From assembly GCA_004335635.1 (NCBI GenBank), contig QAXH01005961.1, forward strand, positions 12,551-31,991: a stretch of 19,441 nucleotides of DNA. Direction: 5' to 3'. The translations under genes were made by a program, and so were the position numbers. This DNA comes from Chloromonas sp. AAM2. Taxonomy: Eukaryota > Chlorophyta > Chlorophyceae > Chlamydomonadales > Chlamydomonadaceae. The notes under the pieces were generated by a model that saw only the letters and a program-made list of their open reading frames with translations, was not told the origin of the DNA and searched no databases. Below are positions 1-10,216 of the stretch, piece by piece; the first letter of the stretch is position 1, and each line of letters begins with the position of its first letter.

Positions 1-80
1 ACATCATCATCGTCATTACATGGCTGTTCCTGGCCAGCTCACATCATCATCGTCATTACATGGCTGTTCCTGACCAGCTC
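1..80. repeat. 40-bp tandem duplication at the window edge
   Basis: Two adjacent 40-bp copies start at 1 and 41. Both begin acatcatcatcgtcattaca and differ at one base (ggccagctc versus gaccagctc). The array probably continues to the left of the window. No coding meaning is visible. Confidence 0.9.
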
Positions 81-664
81 ACACTGGCCCAAGAATTCGA
101 ACGTAAGCTCCCTGGGGGTGCCTCAGCCATGGCCGTGAAGTCACCGGCCTACTCTTATTATAGGTCGAAAGTTACGGAAGTGCATGCGCCCTGGCAGAAT
201 CCAAGGTTTATATACACTGGTCAAGTATGCTAGCCATGTAATGATGATGAATGATGAAGTATGCTGCTAGTTGTGCCTGTGCAGGTGCTCAACTTGACTG
301 CCTGCACCATTGCTCGGATATACAGCGGCCAAGTCACGATGTGGAGCGACCCCGCCATCAGGGCAACTAACCCGGTGAGGAGGCGACTGTCCTGCTTGAG
401 ATGAGAAACGAAGTGCATTGATACGTTCAGGGATTTTTTGCTTGGGTTGCTCCCAACAGCACAAAGCAAACAGAAGGTTGAGGAAACGGTCGGAATGGTA
501 TGTTTGCACCAGCAGGCCGTGGCAGTCAAGCCTTTACAGTCATAGATACATTTCTGCCGAGGAGCTCGCACACAAGGCTTGCAGGGAAGCAGGACGCACC
601 CCACACCAATGGCTTGCATGCAATGCTTGACACGTTGCATGGGCTTGGGTGTGTCAGGTCATGA

Positions 665-824
665 CCATGCAATCAACGACCACCATCATGCCATCAACGA
701 CCACCATCATGCCATCAACGACCACTATCATGCAATCAACGACCACCATCATGCCATCAACGACCACTATCATGCAATCAACGACCACCATCATGCAATC
801 AACGCCCACTATCATGCAATCAGC
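665..824. repeat. 21-bp tandem minisatellite
   Basis: About 7.6 units of a 21-bp repeat with consensus close to catgcMatcaacgaccacYa t. Units differ mainly at two positions (aa/ca after catgc, and c/t before the final at). Because 21 is a multiple of three, every frame stays open and one reads as a His-rich heptad, HAINDHH. I see no start, splice or codon evidence that it is translated. Confidence 0.9.
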
Positions 825-842
825 GAGGTGGTGTGGAGCTGG

Positions 843-914
843 CCATGTGACCGCTTAACTTGGTTTTCACAATGCTGACCATGTGACCGCTTAATTTCGT
901 TTTCACAATGCTGA
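843..914. repeat. 36-bp tandem duplication
   Basis: Two adjacent 36-bp copies begin ccatgtgaccgcttaa at 843 and 879 and end tttcacaatgctga. They differ at two positions. The pair directly follows the 21-bp array. Confidence 0.85.
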
Positions 915-1182
915 CGCCCACTGTTCTCTTTCCGGGGACACTTGCCCTTTCCATGCGCAGAATCTGGTTGTCCCGAGCTCCACTCTGATCACGGTGTTGC
1001 GCCGCCAGTCGCTCTTCTCTCCCTCACAGCAAGCACTGGTCAGCTTCCTGGAAAGGTGTGTGGCCGCTCTTCACGTGTGCCAATTTGAATTTGCAGATGC
1101 AGATGCACTTGTTACACATCTACACTTGACCTGCAGTTGCCCCCGGTGCCTTTTGCACCTGACTGGCTGACTGACTGACTTT

Positions 1183-1597
1183 CCGCAGTTACTGCTCCGT
1201 CGCCTCCCCCCCTTTCCTGGTCGCATGGCTTTTCTTTTTTCTTTCTTACAATCGTACATCGTCTATCTTTTCTACACCGCACGCTATGCACGCCCCTGTG
1301 CACCCTACGCTTCTACTTCTTGTGCAATGCATTTCACAGTTGGTGCTCCGCCACCTCATCCCACGTCCTGCTCACTGGGCGCCGACGCCTCCACCATTGC
1401 ATGGCTGCACTTCTCCTTTCCTCTCTTTTTCACATTTCCGCTTTTGTTCTTGCTTTCTGTGTCTCTCTCTCTGCCTCTTTCTTGTTCCCTCTCTTTTTAT
1501 CACAATGTGAGCCCTTCTTGCACTACATTCCGCAGTCAGTGTGCCGCCTTGACGTCCTGGCCACTGGGCGCTGACGCCTCGGCTGTCGCATGGCCGG
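1183..1597 (+). repeat. Degenerate duplicated blocks with acceptor-like 5' ends
   Basis: Two related blocks lie at about 1334-1405 and 1532-1597. A shorter, weaker relative lies at about 1183-1228. Each starts with a pyrimidine-rich stretch and a cagt or gcagt. The two longer ones share cactgggcg and gcctc near their middles and a catggc near their 3' ends. In one frame the two longer copies encode LGADASTIAW and LGADASAVAW, so the differences are synonymous or conservative. That frame runs on into the first supported exon at 1615. They could be duplicated or alternative 5' exons, or simply a degenerate repeat. Confidence 0.5.
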
Positions 1598-1614
1598 CCT
1601 CACACCTGCCCATA

Positions 1615-4600
1615 ATGGAGGACTCAGACATGGTGGCGGCACTATCAACCCGCTGGGCACAGGTAGGGCCATGCAGTTTGATTACACGTTGATTACACGT
1701 TGAGTACACTTGTGGAGGGGCGCCCACATGCACCGAGCGTGAACGCTAGCAAGCCCAGGCAGGAGACGAGGCTGCACTGTCCTTGCCAACTCTGAGCAAC
1801 AATTGCTTAGGTAGCTGGGGGATGGGTACCTTCCTGACATTAGCCCGCCCTCTTAATATGCAGCATGCAAGAGAAGAGGCTGGATACCTTCCTGACAACC
1901 CTGACTGCCTCTTGTGATTGTACTCTACGATACATCATGGCTATCATATAGGCCGGAACGTGCAGGATCAGGTTGCGTACCAGAGCCGAGAATTGATCAT
2001 GCACCTGGCTTGTGTTTGTGCATAATGGTGCCTTTTCCTTGTGCGCATGTGCAGGCTGGCTATCAGCGCAACGCAATCGGCTTCATTGATGTGGCTCTGG
2101 GTCTCTTGCCCCAGGTGAGCCACGTGCGAGGGGAATCGTAGGGAATAGGAGTTGTAGGTGGAATAGAAGCCAATGAGAGGCAGGCATCGGTTATTTGTTG
2201 GTGCCAGCAGACCATGTCTCATGGTGAGACAAGCAGGTGTGCAGTGCGATCCATTAGTCCAGAAGTTGGCTTGCATGGTTAATTGCTTTCCTTGTGCCTG
2301 TTGTGCCTGCTTTGGTTTGCCTGTCACGGATAGCAGACTCCACATCATGCTGAGCAAGGCTATGACTGCCCAGGATGCATTTGTAGAGTGGTTCAGGTCC
2401 AACCTTGTAGTGAGAAACGTGTGTCGGTTTTTGAGCCCCCTGATTTCTCATGGCAGAGTCCACGCCCTTCTGTGTCCTGAGACGGCTTCCATGACTAGAA
2501 CAGATGCACATTTCTTCTGAGCACGTGGACCATGAGGGGAAGGATACGACGACACTGGACACAAGAGCCCGTTGTTATTACCTGCCATAATCATTGTCAA
2601 GCGCTGACGCTCTCCCTGGCTTGTGTCACGTGTCTGCAGTACGATCTCATGGAGGTTGCCATGCAGTGGCAGGGCTCGTCAGCCTTCATCACAGCAGGGC
2701 AGGTGGACAGTGCAGCACAGTCAAACTTGTTGCAAACTACAAGGTAGATGGTCGACCGAGAGTAGAACTCCTATTGGCAGTTCCAAGAATCTTTTAGGAG
2801 CCCGCCTCGCACCCTGTGGTCTGTTACAACCGACCGAAACCGACAGTCCCACGGGCGAGCCGCTATTGTAGCTTGCATGTTCCGTGTCCCAACCCTTACA
2901 TGGATAGCGTTTCACTTCACCGAGACAGCTCGGGTGGTAGATCAAGGTGGGTAAGACACTTCACAGGTCAGTTGGAGGCCCCAGATGTCTACAGGAAGAT
3001 GTCGAAGTGGGGGGAAAGTCCTTGTCTTGCCACTCTGTATGCACACTCCCGTAACCAGGCGACCGTCCGTTTGAAACAGTCTTTACGTAGGGCGTGCTCT
3101 GGCTGGATGGTTTGCCTGATCCATGGGGCAAGCATCTCTTGTGATGCACTCAAGAGTGTCTTCAGGTACAGGGAGATTGGCGTAACATCAACAACTCAGG
3201 GATTGGGCCTATTGTTCTTCTGTTGAAGGCCCAAGCGCTATTAGTATGTATATATATATATATATACATACGATTCAGTATCACGCTGTGAATGTCACGT
3301 TTTGGCAGTGCACACCCACTGTCACTTTCCATGCTTTTCTGCACCCACAGTTGGCCCGCACTGGATGCCGACTGGTCCAACTTCTCACTCACAGCGGTCA
3401 CTCAGGTGAGCACGCGCGCCACATGACATGCGGGCCACATCACACGCGCGCCACATCACACGCGCGCCACACGACACGCGCACCACATGACACGCGCACC
3501 ACACGACACGCGCACCACACGACACGTGGACCGCACGACACATGGACCGCATGACACGCGCGCCACATGACACGCGCACCGCATGACACGCGCACCACAT
3601 GACACGCGCACCACATGACACGTGGACCGCATGACACGCGCACCACATGACACGCGCACCACATGACACGCGCACCACACGACACGTGGACCGCATGACA
3701 CGCGCGCCACACGACACGCGCGCCACATGACACGCGCGCCACATGACACGCGCGCCACATGACACGCGCGCCACATGACACGCGCACCACATGACACGCG
3801 CGCCACACGACACGCGGACCGCATGACACGCGCACCACATGACACCGGACCGCATGACACGCGCACCGCATGACGCGCGCGCCACATGACACGCGAACCG
3901 CATGACACGCGCACCACATGACACGCGGACCGCATGACACGCGCGCCGCATGACACGCGCACCGCACGACACGCAGATTATGAAACACGGCTTGTATGAT
4001 GATACCAGAAAGCGCATGACTTCTTCAGCTTTGTGTTGTGTAATGCATTGCTTGACGGCCAACACTTGTGACTTCCGATGCCCTCATATACATGTATTTA
4101 CACCAGGGCCCTTATCGATCCGATCATCTGGCAGACTTCCTTCTTTATTTTCTCTGGTCTGGATGGTTTCGCATTGTTTCTCTGCTGCATAATGGTCAGG
4201 AGGTCTGGTATCCCTGAATAACCCAAACTCATGCTCTGGGCCATCTGGCACTGAGGAAATGGCCAGAACGTCCTTTTTCCGTGCCCTCTTTCGTTTTGAG
4301 CTAGACGGTTTCACTCGCCCTGCTGCAGGCCAACCCCCAGCTGTGGCCCGTGCTGGTCAGCACCCTCTTCATCACACTGAAGAATGCGACCTGGCTGGGC
4401 GCCACTGGAGGCCTGGTGATGGGGGCCTTGACCATGCTGCTCAGCGACAGCATGCAGGTGAAGCAGACAGTCGTGTGTGAGAGAGTAATTCTGTTTCAAA
4501 GGTCAAGGTAAAGTGGACGCCGGTTAGCATGACTAAGGTCGTCGAGCAATATGTGCCAAACCACCATGTCGGAGTACCCATTTCCTTTCCCCCCCCCTCT

Positions 4601-7600
4601 ATCAGGGGGTACGATGCCTCCCACTTGTGGGAATCGATTCCGCAACCTCAACCGTTGGTTGCTGGTGTTGTGCCTGCCATGGAGTTCCCTCCTCGGCTTC
4701 GATCAACTCTCGGGTGTACTTCTACACTTATTGAATCTGTTTACATCAAGAAAGCCATCACAGGACGCAGAACGGAACGGTGTGAAGTCGGATGTGATCC
4801 ACTGGAGGCCCCTTATGTATTGGTGTGTTGCTCATGCAGGGCCACTGCTGCATCTAAACCCATTCTTGCGAATGAATGCAGGTTGCTGTGTCTGCCAATG
4901 GTCATATACCATTGTCCTCAGGGTTTCGTGCTACAGTGGCATCCCAGGCAGCCGCCATGTTACAGGTAAACCCTAGTTCCACCTGACTTGAAGCCAGGGC
5001 CCTTACCATCACCAATGTTTCCTTCTGGCAACATTCATCCGTGTCCATCGTTCGGGGATCTCAGAGGTAGCCTAAGACATGAGGCTGTCATGATTTCTTT
5101 GCATGCTGGGGTTTTCTTGACATGTTCATCTGGCGCGGTGCATGGCAGGCCTGCTCAGCGGAGAAACGTCCATGTGACATCCTGTAGTTCACGTGCATGA
5201 CTCAGTGACGCAATGCGATGTGGCATCCCTGTGTGGTGTTGTTTACATGGCCTGCAGTCCGGGGAGGACTGCTCAGCAGGGGCAAGGGGGGAAGGGAAAG
5301 TGGTGACGTATCGGTCAGCACTGCACCCTAAGCAACAACCGCACAGTCAACTTGAACAATTCCCTAGACAGAAGTTTGTGTTACCTCCCAGCACTCGACT
5401 CTACAGCCCTGTGCGCCCCTGTGCGTGCCTGCAGTTAGCCCCCTCTGCACCGCAATGGTCGTTTGAGAAAGACGGGTCGGTCATGAAGGGCACAGGCGCA
5501 GCAGACTACGTTTTCTCACACTTCAGGTGACTGTGCGACCAAAGCCGGATGACTGATTGTGAGTGTCATGAGTGGCAGTGTATTCACGCTTGGATACAGG
5601 TAGAGCCTTGCCATACCGTAGAAAGTACATCGACACGTAGGTCTCAAAAATATGCCATTTTAGGCGTAGAGGGGCGTCGATGAATCCGTTCATGTACGGG
5701 CGACCAAATCAGAAAGAGTGGTAGTGTGACGACTGGACGATTATGTGTTAAAGGCATGATGGGGAAATCAAGGAATCAGGTACGGGCCACTAGGTAATCA
5801 CTGCAGCACCGCAATGTCATGATTGCATGCTACACTGAGGTGTGATGGGGAAGTCATGCCTGCAGAAAGCCACTGGACCGCCATCACATTAGCCATGCCT
5901 TACATTCTTGTTGCCAATAATGGCAAAATAGGCCATTCATAAATGAACATTGATTGGACACTATGAATGCATGATAGTGTATCAGAGACGTTCACATGTA
6001 TGGGCCACTGGCGAGCCACCATCGTGTTCCCCCTCGCGCCACGATGTGTTGACCCACCTGATGCAATTAATATATATAATATATTAATGTGTAATCAACC
6101 TGGAAATGATTTGCGTCTGCAGGATATCCGGCCTGACTCTCGCTGTGGAGAACAACAACGTGACAATGGGCCACATAGCGCAGATAAGCACAGAGGTGAG
6201 TGAGAGAGTGTGCGTTTGGCAACTGCTTGACAATAAAATACTCATGAAGTCAAGAGTCAGTGCTTTGGCGACGTCCTCTTGGTTGAGGTTAGATCTGACG
6301 TTTGTAACTCTGGCAGTACCTTGTGCGTGTCCTTTGATGTCATCAAGACTGCACTCGCACGGAACCTAACAGTATCCGGGGTGGAGATTGGGGGGGCCTT
6401 GTGTGCCACACACCTTAAACTTGATACTACGTTGTTAGTGAAGACATTCTGAGCTTCGCCCTGTTGCCAGTGAGCTTCTTGGCGTAACGATTGTATGCTT
6501 TTTGAAGAGATAATGTGTCTAGCTTCAGTTCACTGTGGAATTAACCTAGATAAACCATGTAATGATGATTTCAATTTTCAAATGCGCGAGTTTGATCATT
6601 CCTTGCTAAGAGTAGGTCAGGGCGGTGCGCATCCCGACCCTTGTCGTGTGACAGCTCCCCTGATGTGAAAAACAAAACGATGACGACGATGGCACACGCG
6701 CACACAGACACAAACGCGCACAAACACACACACAAACACACACAAACACACACAAACACACGCACACACACACACACACACACATGAACGTGCCTGTACT
6801 TGTTGCAGTTGGCCCACGTGTGGTCCAATCTGACCATTGCCCAGACAGTGCGCAGCCAACTACAGGAAGCGCTATCGGTGAGAGAAGGACAGATCATTTT
6901 GATGCGGTCGTTTCACTCTGTCAGCCTAGCCAGGGTTAGGCCAGTTCTTGTTACCGCTTACCCTAGCAGAGGGGTGATGGTGTTGAGGGGCTGGAGGTAG
7001 GAAGGGATCAGCCACATGGATTGTAAACCAAGCTTATTGTATGCTTGATCAATTTGCTACATCAGGGAAGCCGTCAAAGGACACAGTACGGGATGTGTAC
7101 CGCTCTGACCTACCCTGAGCAAGAAAGTAAACAACCACTACCCGTACAAACATCCCTACCGACTCTCTTGTACCTTTTTGCCGGCTGCAGCACAACGACG
7201 CTAATCAGCATGCGATCAACAAGGCCACTGAAATCGCCACGGCAGGAGTGGTCCTGAGCGTCATCCTGGCCTTCGTGGCACTGGTGCTGGCTGCAGTGCA
7301 CGTGGGCAAGCTCAAGCAGGTCGACGCCAAGTACGCCAAATACATCAGGTGCGCGCCTCATTTGTGTGATGTATGTGGTGCTGTTTGTGGACTTTGGAAC
7401 TTTATGCAACTCTGTTTTCTTCTGCTTCATTGCATTAGATCTGCTCCTCGTTTTATAGCACGACTGTATGAAATTTGCTGAAATTTCTTCTCGGCTGTGT
7501 GTCGACCATCATCGCTACCTTCATTGCACTGCTGTCAGCTCTGCCATAGTAATCATGCCCTTGCAGATGTCCTAATGCTGATGCCTGTCGCTGCCGTGCC

Positions 7601-7663
7601 CTGCCCCGCAGTCTGGGCAAGTTTACCAGCACCAAAACCTCGAGCCAGGAAGACGCTTTCTGA
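1615..7663 (+). CDS. Unrecognised two-TM membrane protein, 11-12 exons
   Basis: I do not recognise the family. Exons: 1615-1662, 2055-2114, (possible 2374-2409), 2640-2743, 3351-3405, 4329-4457, 4882-4965, 5435-5526, 6123-6195, 6809-6877, 7191-7348, 7612-7663. All introns begin GT and end AG, and phases chain without a break to TGA at 7661-7663. The product is 307 residues, or 319 with the 36-nt exon. Numbering for the 307 form: a mixed N-terminal part (1-94), a long hydrophobic stretch around 95-127 (starts [12 protein letters not shown]), a mostly polar region (128-252) that looks partly helical, a clear TM helix around 253-275 ([19 protein letters not shown]), then a basic, lysine-containing tail of about 32 residues. 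This suggests an inter-TM loop outside the cytosol and a cytosolic C-terminus. N-x-S/T motifs occur as NFS and NAT before or in the first stretch, and NVT and NLT in the loop. The start is uncertain: ATG 1615 is the first supported one, but the frame is open upstream to 1225. The gene converges on DUR3. I cannot assign a function. Confidence 0.75.
2374..2409 (+). other. Possible 36-nt microexon of the membrane-protein gene
   Basis: Between exons 2055-2114 and 2640-2743 lies a 36-nt phase-0/phase-0 segment encoding [12 protein letters not shown]. It is preceded by tgactgcccag and followed by gtgaga. Including it keeps the frame, so both forms are readable. The acceptor has a poor polypyrimidine tract. 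A longer reading, 2337-2409, starts at a better-looking gcag and encodes more residues in the same frame, but its incoming phase does not match the previous exon. Confidence 0.4.
3244..3271. repeat. (TA)n microsatellite forming a 28-bp perfect palindrome
   Basis: The run reads gtatg, then alternating ta, then catac. The 14-base left half is the exact reverse complement of the right half, so the strand could form a cruciform. It lies inside the intron 2744-3350. Confidence 0.9.
3411..3972. repeat. 16-bp CpG-rich minisatellite inside an intron
   Basis: About 35 units of a 16-bp repeat, typical unit gacacgcgcaccacat. Common variants are cgcgcgcc, cgtggacc and cgcggacc in the middle. It starts five bases after the donor at 3406 and occupies more than half of the 3406-4328 intron. 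Because 16 is not a multiple of three, all three minus-strand frames stay open and give long Cys/Val/Arg repeats. Those are repeat artefacts, not genes. The cacgcgcgc runs alternate purine and pyrimidine and are dense in CpG. Confidence 0.95.
6588..6667 (-). repeat. 80-bp dispersed repeat, copy 1 (inverted)
   Basis: Read on the minus strand, this matches the repeat at 8722-8801 almost end to end. Shared blocks are gggtcgggatg, caccgccctgacc or taccgccctgacc, and agcaaggaatgatcaaactc at the 3' end. It lies in the intron 6196-6808 of the membrane-protein gene. Confidence 0.85.
6692..6784. repeat. CA-rich microsatellite
   Basis: An interrupted (CA)n and (ACAAAC)n tract about 90 bp long that ends about 25 bp before the acceptor at 6808. 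The minus-strand Cys/Val-rich open frames over it are artefacts of the repeat. Confidence 0.9.
7058..7130 (+). repeat. 80-bp dispersed repeat, copy 2 (diverged 3' end)
   Basis: It shares acatcaggga, cgggatgtgtaccgc, ctgacc and accctgagcaag with the copy at 8722-8801. It then diverges where the other two copies read gatcaaactc. It lies in the intron 6878-7190 of the membrane-protein gene. Confidence 0.8.
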
Positions 7664-8258
7664 ACCCACCACGGCCACGTGTAGACTCGATTCAGTACCA
7701 AGGCATGAAGACCTTTCGGCCCACTTGGTTTCGCGGCTACTTCTCACTACTGCAGTGCCTTCCTGTTGGACATGTCGAACTCAATCCAAGCTTCTCTAGG
7801 CACTGGCATAGAAACCGTGTTCTTGATCAGTCCTCATCAATCGTGACCTAGGGGTCCACCAGGCGTGGTTGACATTGATGACGACTCATGACGACTCATT
7901 ACACGCCTTCTGACGACAGCTTGAGTTTGGACACACGGCGCTCCATCCAATCAGACCCTTTGACACGCTGACTGTTATTCCATCCGTTTCTCTGCCTGTT
8001 AGATTTGAGTCAAATTTTGCAAGTTTACCCATCAACATCTTCCGGCATGTCTGTACCATCACCAACCCCAACCACACGGATAGAGTGACCAGTTTGGACT
8101 CATTTGTTTGTGTAGCCACAGCCAGGGTCTCAAGCAGATTCGCTCCTCTGTTCGACATTCATGTCAGCTACGTTTGGCTTATCATAGCGCATCGGACATG
8201 TTTCAGCTGATTCATCAGGTTCCTTGCAAACTGCCATTTCTATACATACACACGCAAG

Positions 8259-8282
8259 TGTAATTCTCTGCTCCATTTGTAA
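8259..8282 (+). terminator. Possible TGTAA polyadenylation signals
   Basis: TGTAA occurs at 8259-8263 and 8278-8282, about 600 bp after the stop of the membrane-protein gene. TGTAA is the usual poly(A) signal of volvocine and many other green algae. A five-base motif is common by chance, so this is only a suggestion for the 3' end of that transcript. Confidence 0.25.
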
Positions 8283-8721
8283 TTCCTGCTTGCGGTATAG
8301 TCATCATGGAACGCAACGGTTTTGATGAGTGCTCCATGGAATATCCCTGAGATGGGCTAGAACCTGCGTGGACAATGGCAGACTTGGTACCAATTTGGTA
8401 AGGGGACTCTCGCCCCGTGGTGGGTCTGTTAACCACCAATGTTGGTTTTTGACGTACCCTTGTGGACACCCATTTGTCCTGAGCCTCTCCTCATGTACCC
8501 TTGGTACTTCAGGTCAGACCAGACGGCACATTACAGCTGGGCAGCTGCACTATGCCTCAATCATACTGGGGTCGATGCACATCCCACCATACCTAAGCAG
8601 CTGAGCAAATGCAAATAAAGCACCGCCTCCGTGATCAGCAGGGCCAAACGACCAAGAATCGAAGGACAAGAAATGCTATTCCAGGCATTGCAAACGTATA
8701 CTGGCAGCCTAAAGGCATATA

Positions 8722-8801
8722 TACATCAGGGAGGCCGTCACATGACACGGGTCGGGATGTGTACCGCCCTGACCCACCCTGAGCAAGGAATGATCAAACT
8801 C
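8722..8801 (+). repeat. 80-bp dispersed repeat, copy 3
   Basis: An intergenic copy that runs from tacatcagggaggc to gatcaaactc and aligns over its whole length with the inverted copy at 6588-6667. I see no terminal inverted repeats, no clear target-site duplication and no convincing RNA polymerase III A or B box, so the class (SINE fragment, MITE or other) is undecided. Confidence 0.85.
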
Positions 8802-9003
8802 AGGGAGTTGCAAAGGACTGCTGGTACGTAGTCTGAAAAACCCGTCGTCACCTTAGCAGCTGCAAGTGCCAAAACTTTTTCAACGAAGCAAACAACAGGC
8901 AGATGCCTGAGCGAAGAAAAGATGCCTCCTTATTGCATCAGATTGCCGCAATATATATATGTATTCGCAATTCTTAATCCAGATGCCATAATTGTTGCTT
9001 CAG

Positions 9004-9429
9004 ATGCCACAAGCCTTGCAGCGACTGCCTCGGCGTGTGCAGCAACTGCCGTATCCTTGGCAGCAGCTGCCTGAGCGTGTGCAGCTGTTGCTGGACCCAC
9101 TTTCTCGAGCTGTCACTCATGCAACGCTCCTGTGTCTATTGCTCGCTTCGCCATACAGTATGGTACGTCTGGTTTTGCATGCGTGCTGCAAAAAAAGTTC
9201 TATTGGATGTTATTCAAGGTCCCAGTCATGTGAGTTAAGGCGAGATTAGTTGTGCGCTCAAAGTAAAAAAAAAGAATTTGTCTAGCCATGTCTAGTTCAG
9301 TGGGCCCTCAAGCCTGCTGCAGCCAAGAGCCTGGTCACCGCCCTACTGTCGGCTGTCTTCTCTTTCTGGTACCTTTTTTTTTTGCTAGGTACTAGATGTA
9401 ACCTTGCGACTTGTCTTGGAGCCTCTTGA
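9004..9429 (+). CDS. Doubtful short coding candidate, two exons
   Basis: The segment 9004-9162 sits between ttgcttcag and gtacgt. It reads from ATG through 53 codons with a repeated LP-x-RVQ pattern (ALQRLPRRVQQLP, then QQLPERVQLLL). Segment 9301 onward follows tctagttcag, keeps phase 0, and reads WALKPAAAKSLVTALLSAVF with strongly C/G-ending codons, reaching a stop at 9427-9429. A TGTAA lies at 9397. Against this, 9004-9162 contains an internal 42-bp duplication, is open in a second Cys-rich frame, and has no recognised homology. It could be a small gene, an exon remnant or a chance reading. Confidence 0.25.
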
Positions 9430-10107
9430 CCCAACAACATTTGATTCAGACTCGGCCACTGGTTTAGTTACCGGGTCTGGCGCTGCTGTTGGTTGAAGCG
9501 GAAGATTGTCCATTGCACACGCCCCATCCACTTGAACTGCAATGAACAGTTGGAGGTTCTAAAAGGCAGAGCTTTTCATGTGCTCGTGACATTTCTTCGG
9601 CATTTGCTGGTGATGAAACCAAGGATAAGAGATGCTGTCCCAGGCTGGCTGTCATTGAGTGGGTGTCAGGCGATTGAAATGGTGGATTTGGGAAAGGGAG
9701 TTGCAGAATGTCAGAAACGAAGCATTACAGAGTGCATCAGCGGTACAAAGCTGAGCCCGAAGCGTACAGGTTAACTTTCTCCTGCAATGACCAGAAGGGT
9801 TGGCCTTAATGCTTTTCGGTACCTGCCACCAGTGGGAATCGAACAAGCATCCTGCTCCACGTTGCCGCTTGGGCTTGTCATGTTGTAATACATACAAACC
9901 TACTGCTACTGGGTCGTATGGTCACACCTTGTACATGGGCCGGTCACACCAATGCCCTTCCAAAAGGGTATCAACAGGTACATAGGTAGCGTCGCTTGGC
10001 AACCCCCCACGTGATGCACAAGAAACGGACGCTGGTCACAAGGACAGGAGCCATTAAAATATAGAAACCTTCGTGGTTCTTGTCTTAAATCTTGTCGTAC
10101 ACACATC

Positions 10108-10216
10108 TGCCTAGAAAAGAACAGGAACCATATGCAACTACTAGCTAAACCCATGAGATGGAAATTTGCCTAGAAAAGAACAGGAACCATATGCAACTAC
10201 TAGCTAAACCCATGAG
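10108..10216. repeat. 59-bp-period tandem duplication
   Basis: A block of about 50 bp beginning tgcctagaaaagaacaggaa occurs at 10108-10157 and again at 10167-10216 with no difference that I can see. The copies are separated by nine bases. Their identity points to a recent duplication. It lies between the two convergent genes. Confidence 0.9.

Larger units (their letters stand above)
1..1614. other. 5' flank of the membrane-protein gene, mostly repeats
   Basis: No gene is convincing here. The stretch holds the tandem arrays at 1-80, 665-824 and 843-914, a pyrimidine-rich tract around 1400-1500, and degenerate duplicated blocks between about 1183 and 1597. It may contain the promoter, 5' UTR or upstream exons of the gene whose first supported coding exon is 1615-1662. 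One possible upstream start is an ATG at 129 in a good context (gccATGg). It opens a 12-codon stretch ending at a possible donor (AG before gtcgaa near 165), and the outgoing phase would fit the acceptor ccgcag near 1530. That agreement has a one-in-three chance of arising by accident, so I do not include it. Confidence 0.4.

Noticed and set aside
579..878. His-rich heptad protein (HAINDHH repeats) on the plus strand
   Set aside because: The 21-bp repeat keeps every frame open. No splice, start-context or codon evidence supports translation.
1968..2402. 144-codon minus-strand frame
   Set aside because: It is antisense to supported exons of the membrane-protein gene and shows no splice or motif evidence.
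3385..4065. Minus-strand open frames of 168-226 codons with Cys/Val/Arg repeats
   Set aside because: They are readings of the 16-bp minisatellite, open in all three frames, inside an intron of a supported gene.
6571..6897. Cys/Val-rich minus-strand frame
   Set aside because: It is a translation of the CA microsatellite and a dispersed repeat, antisense to a supported gene.
6588..8801. tRNA gene or intact tRNA-derived SINE in the 80-bp repeat
   Set aside because: No cloverleaf, no convincing A or B box and no poly-T terminator or A-rich tail could be recognised.
9448..9774. Long plus-strand open frame following a gattcag acceptor-like site
   Set aside because: It lacks an ATG near its start, its codon choice is not biased, and joining it to the 9301-9368 segment gives an immediate stop.
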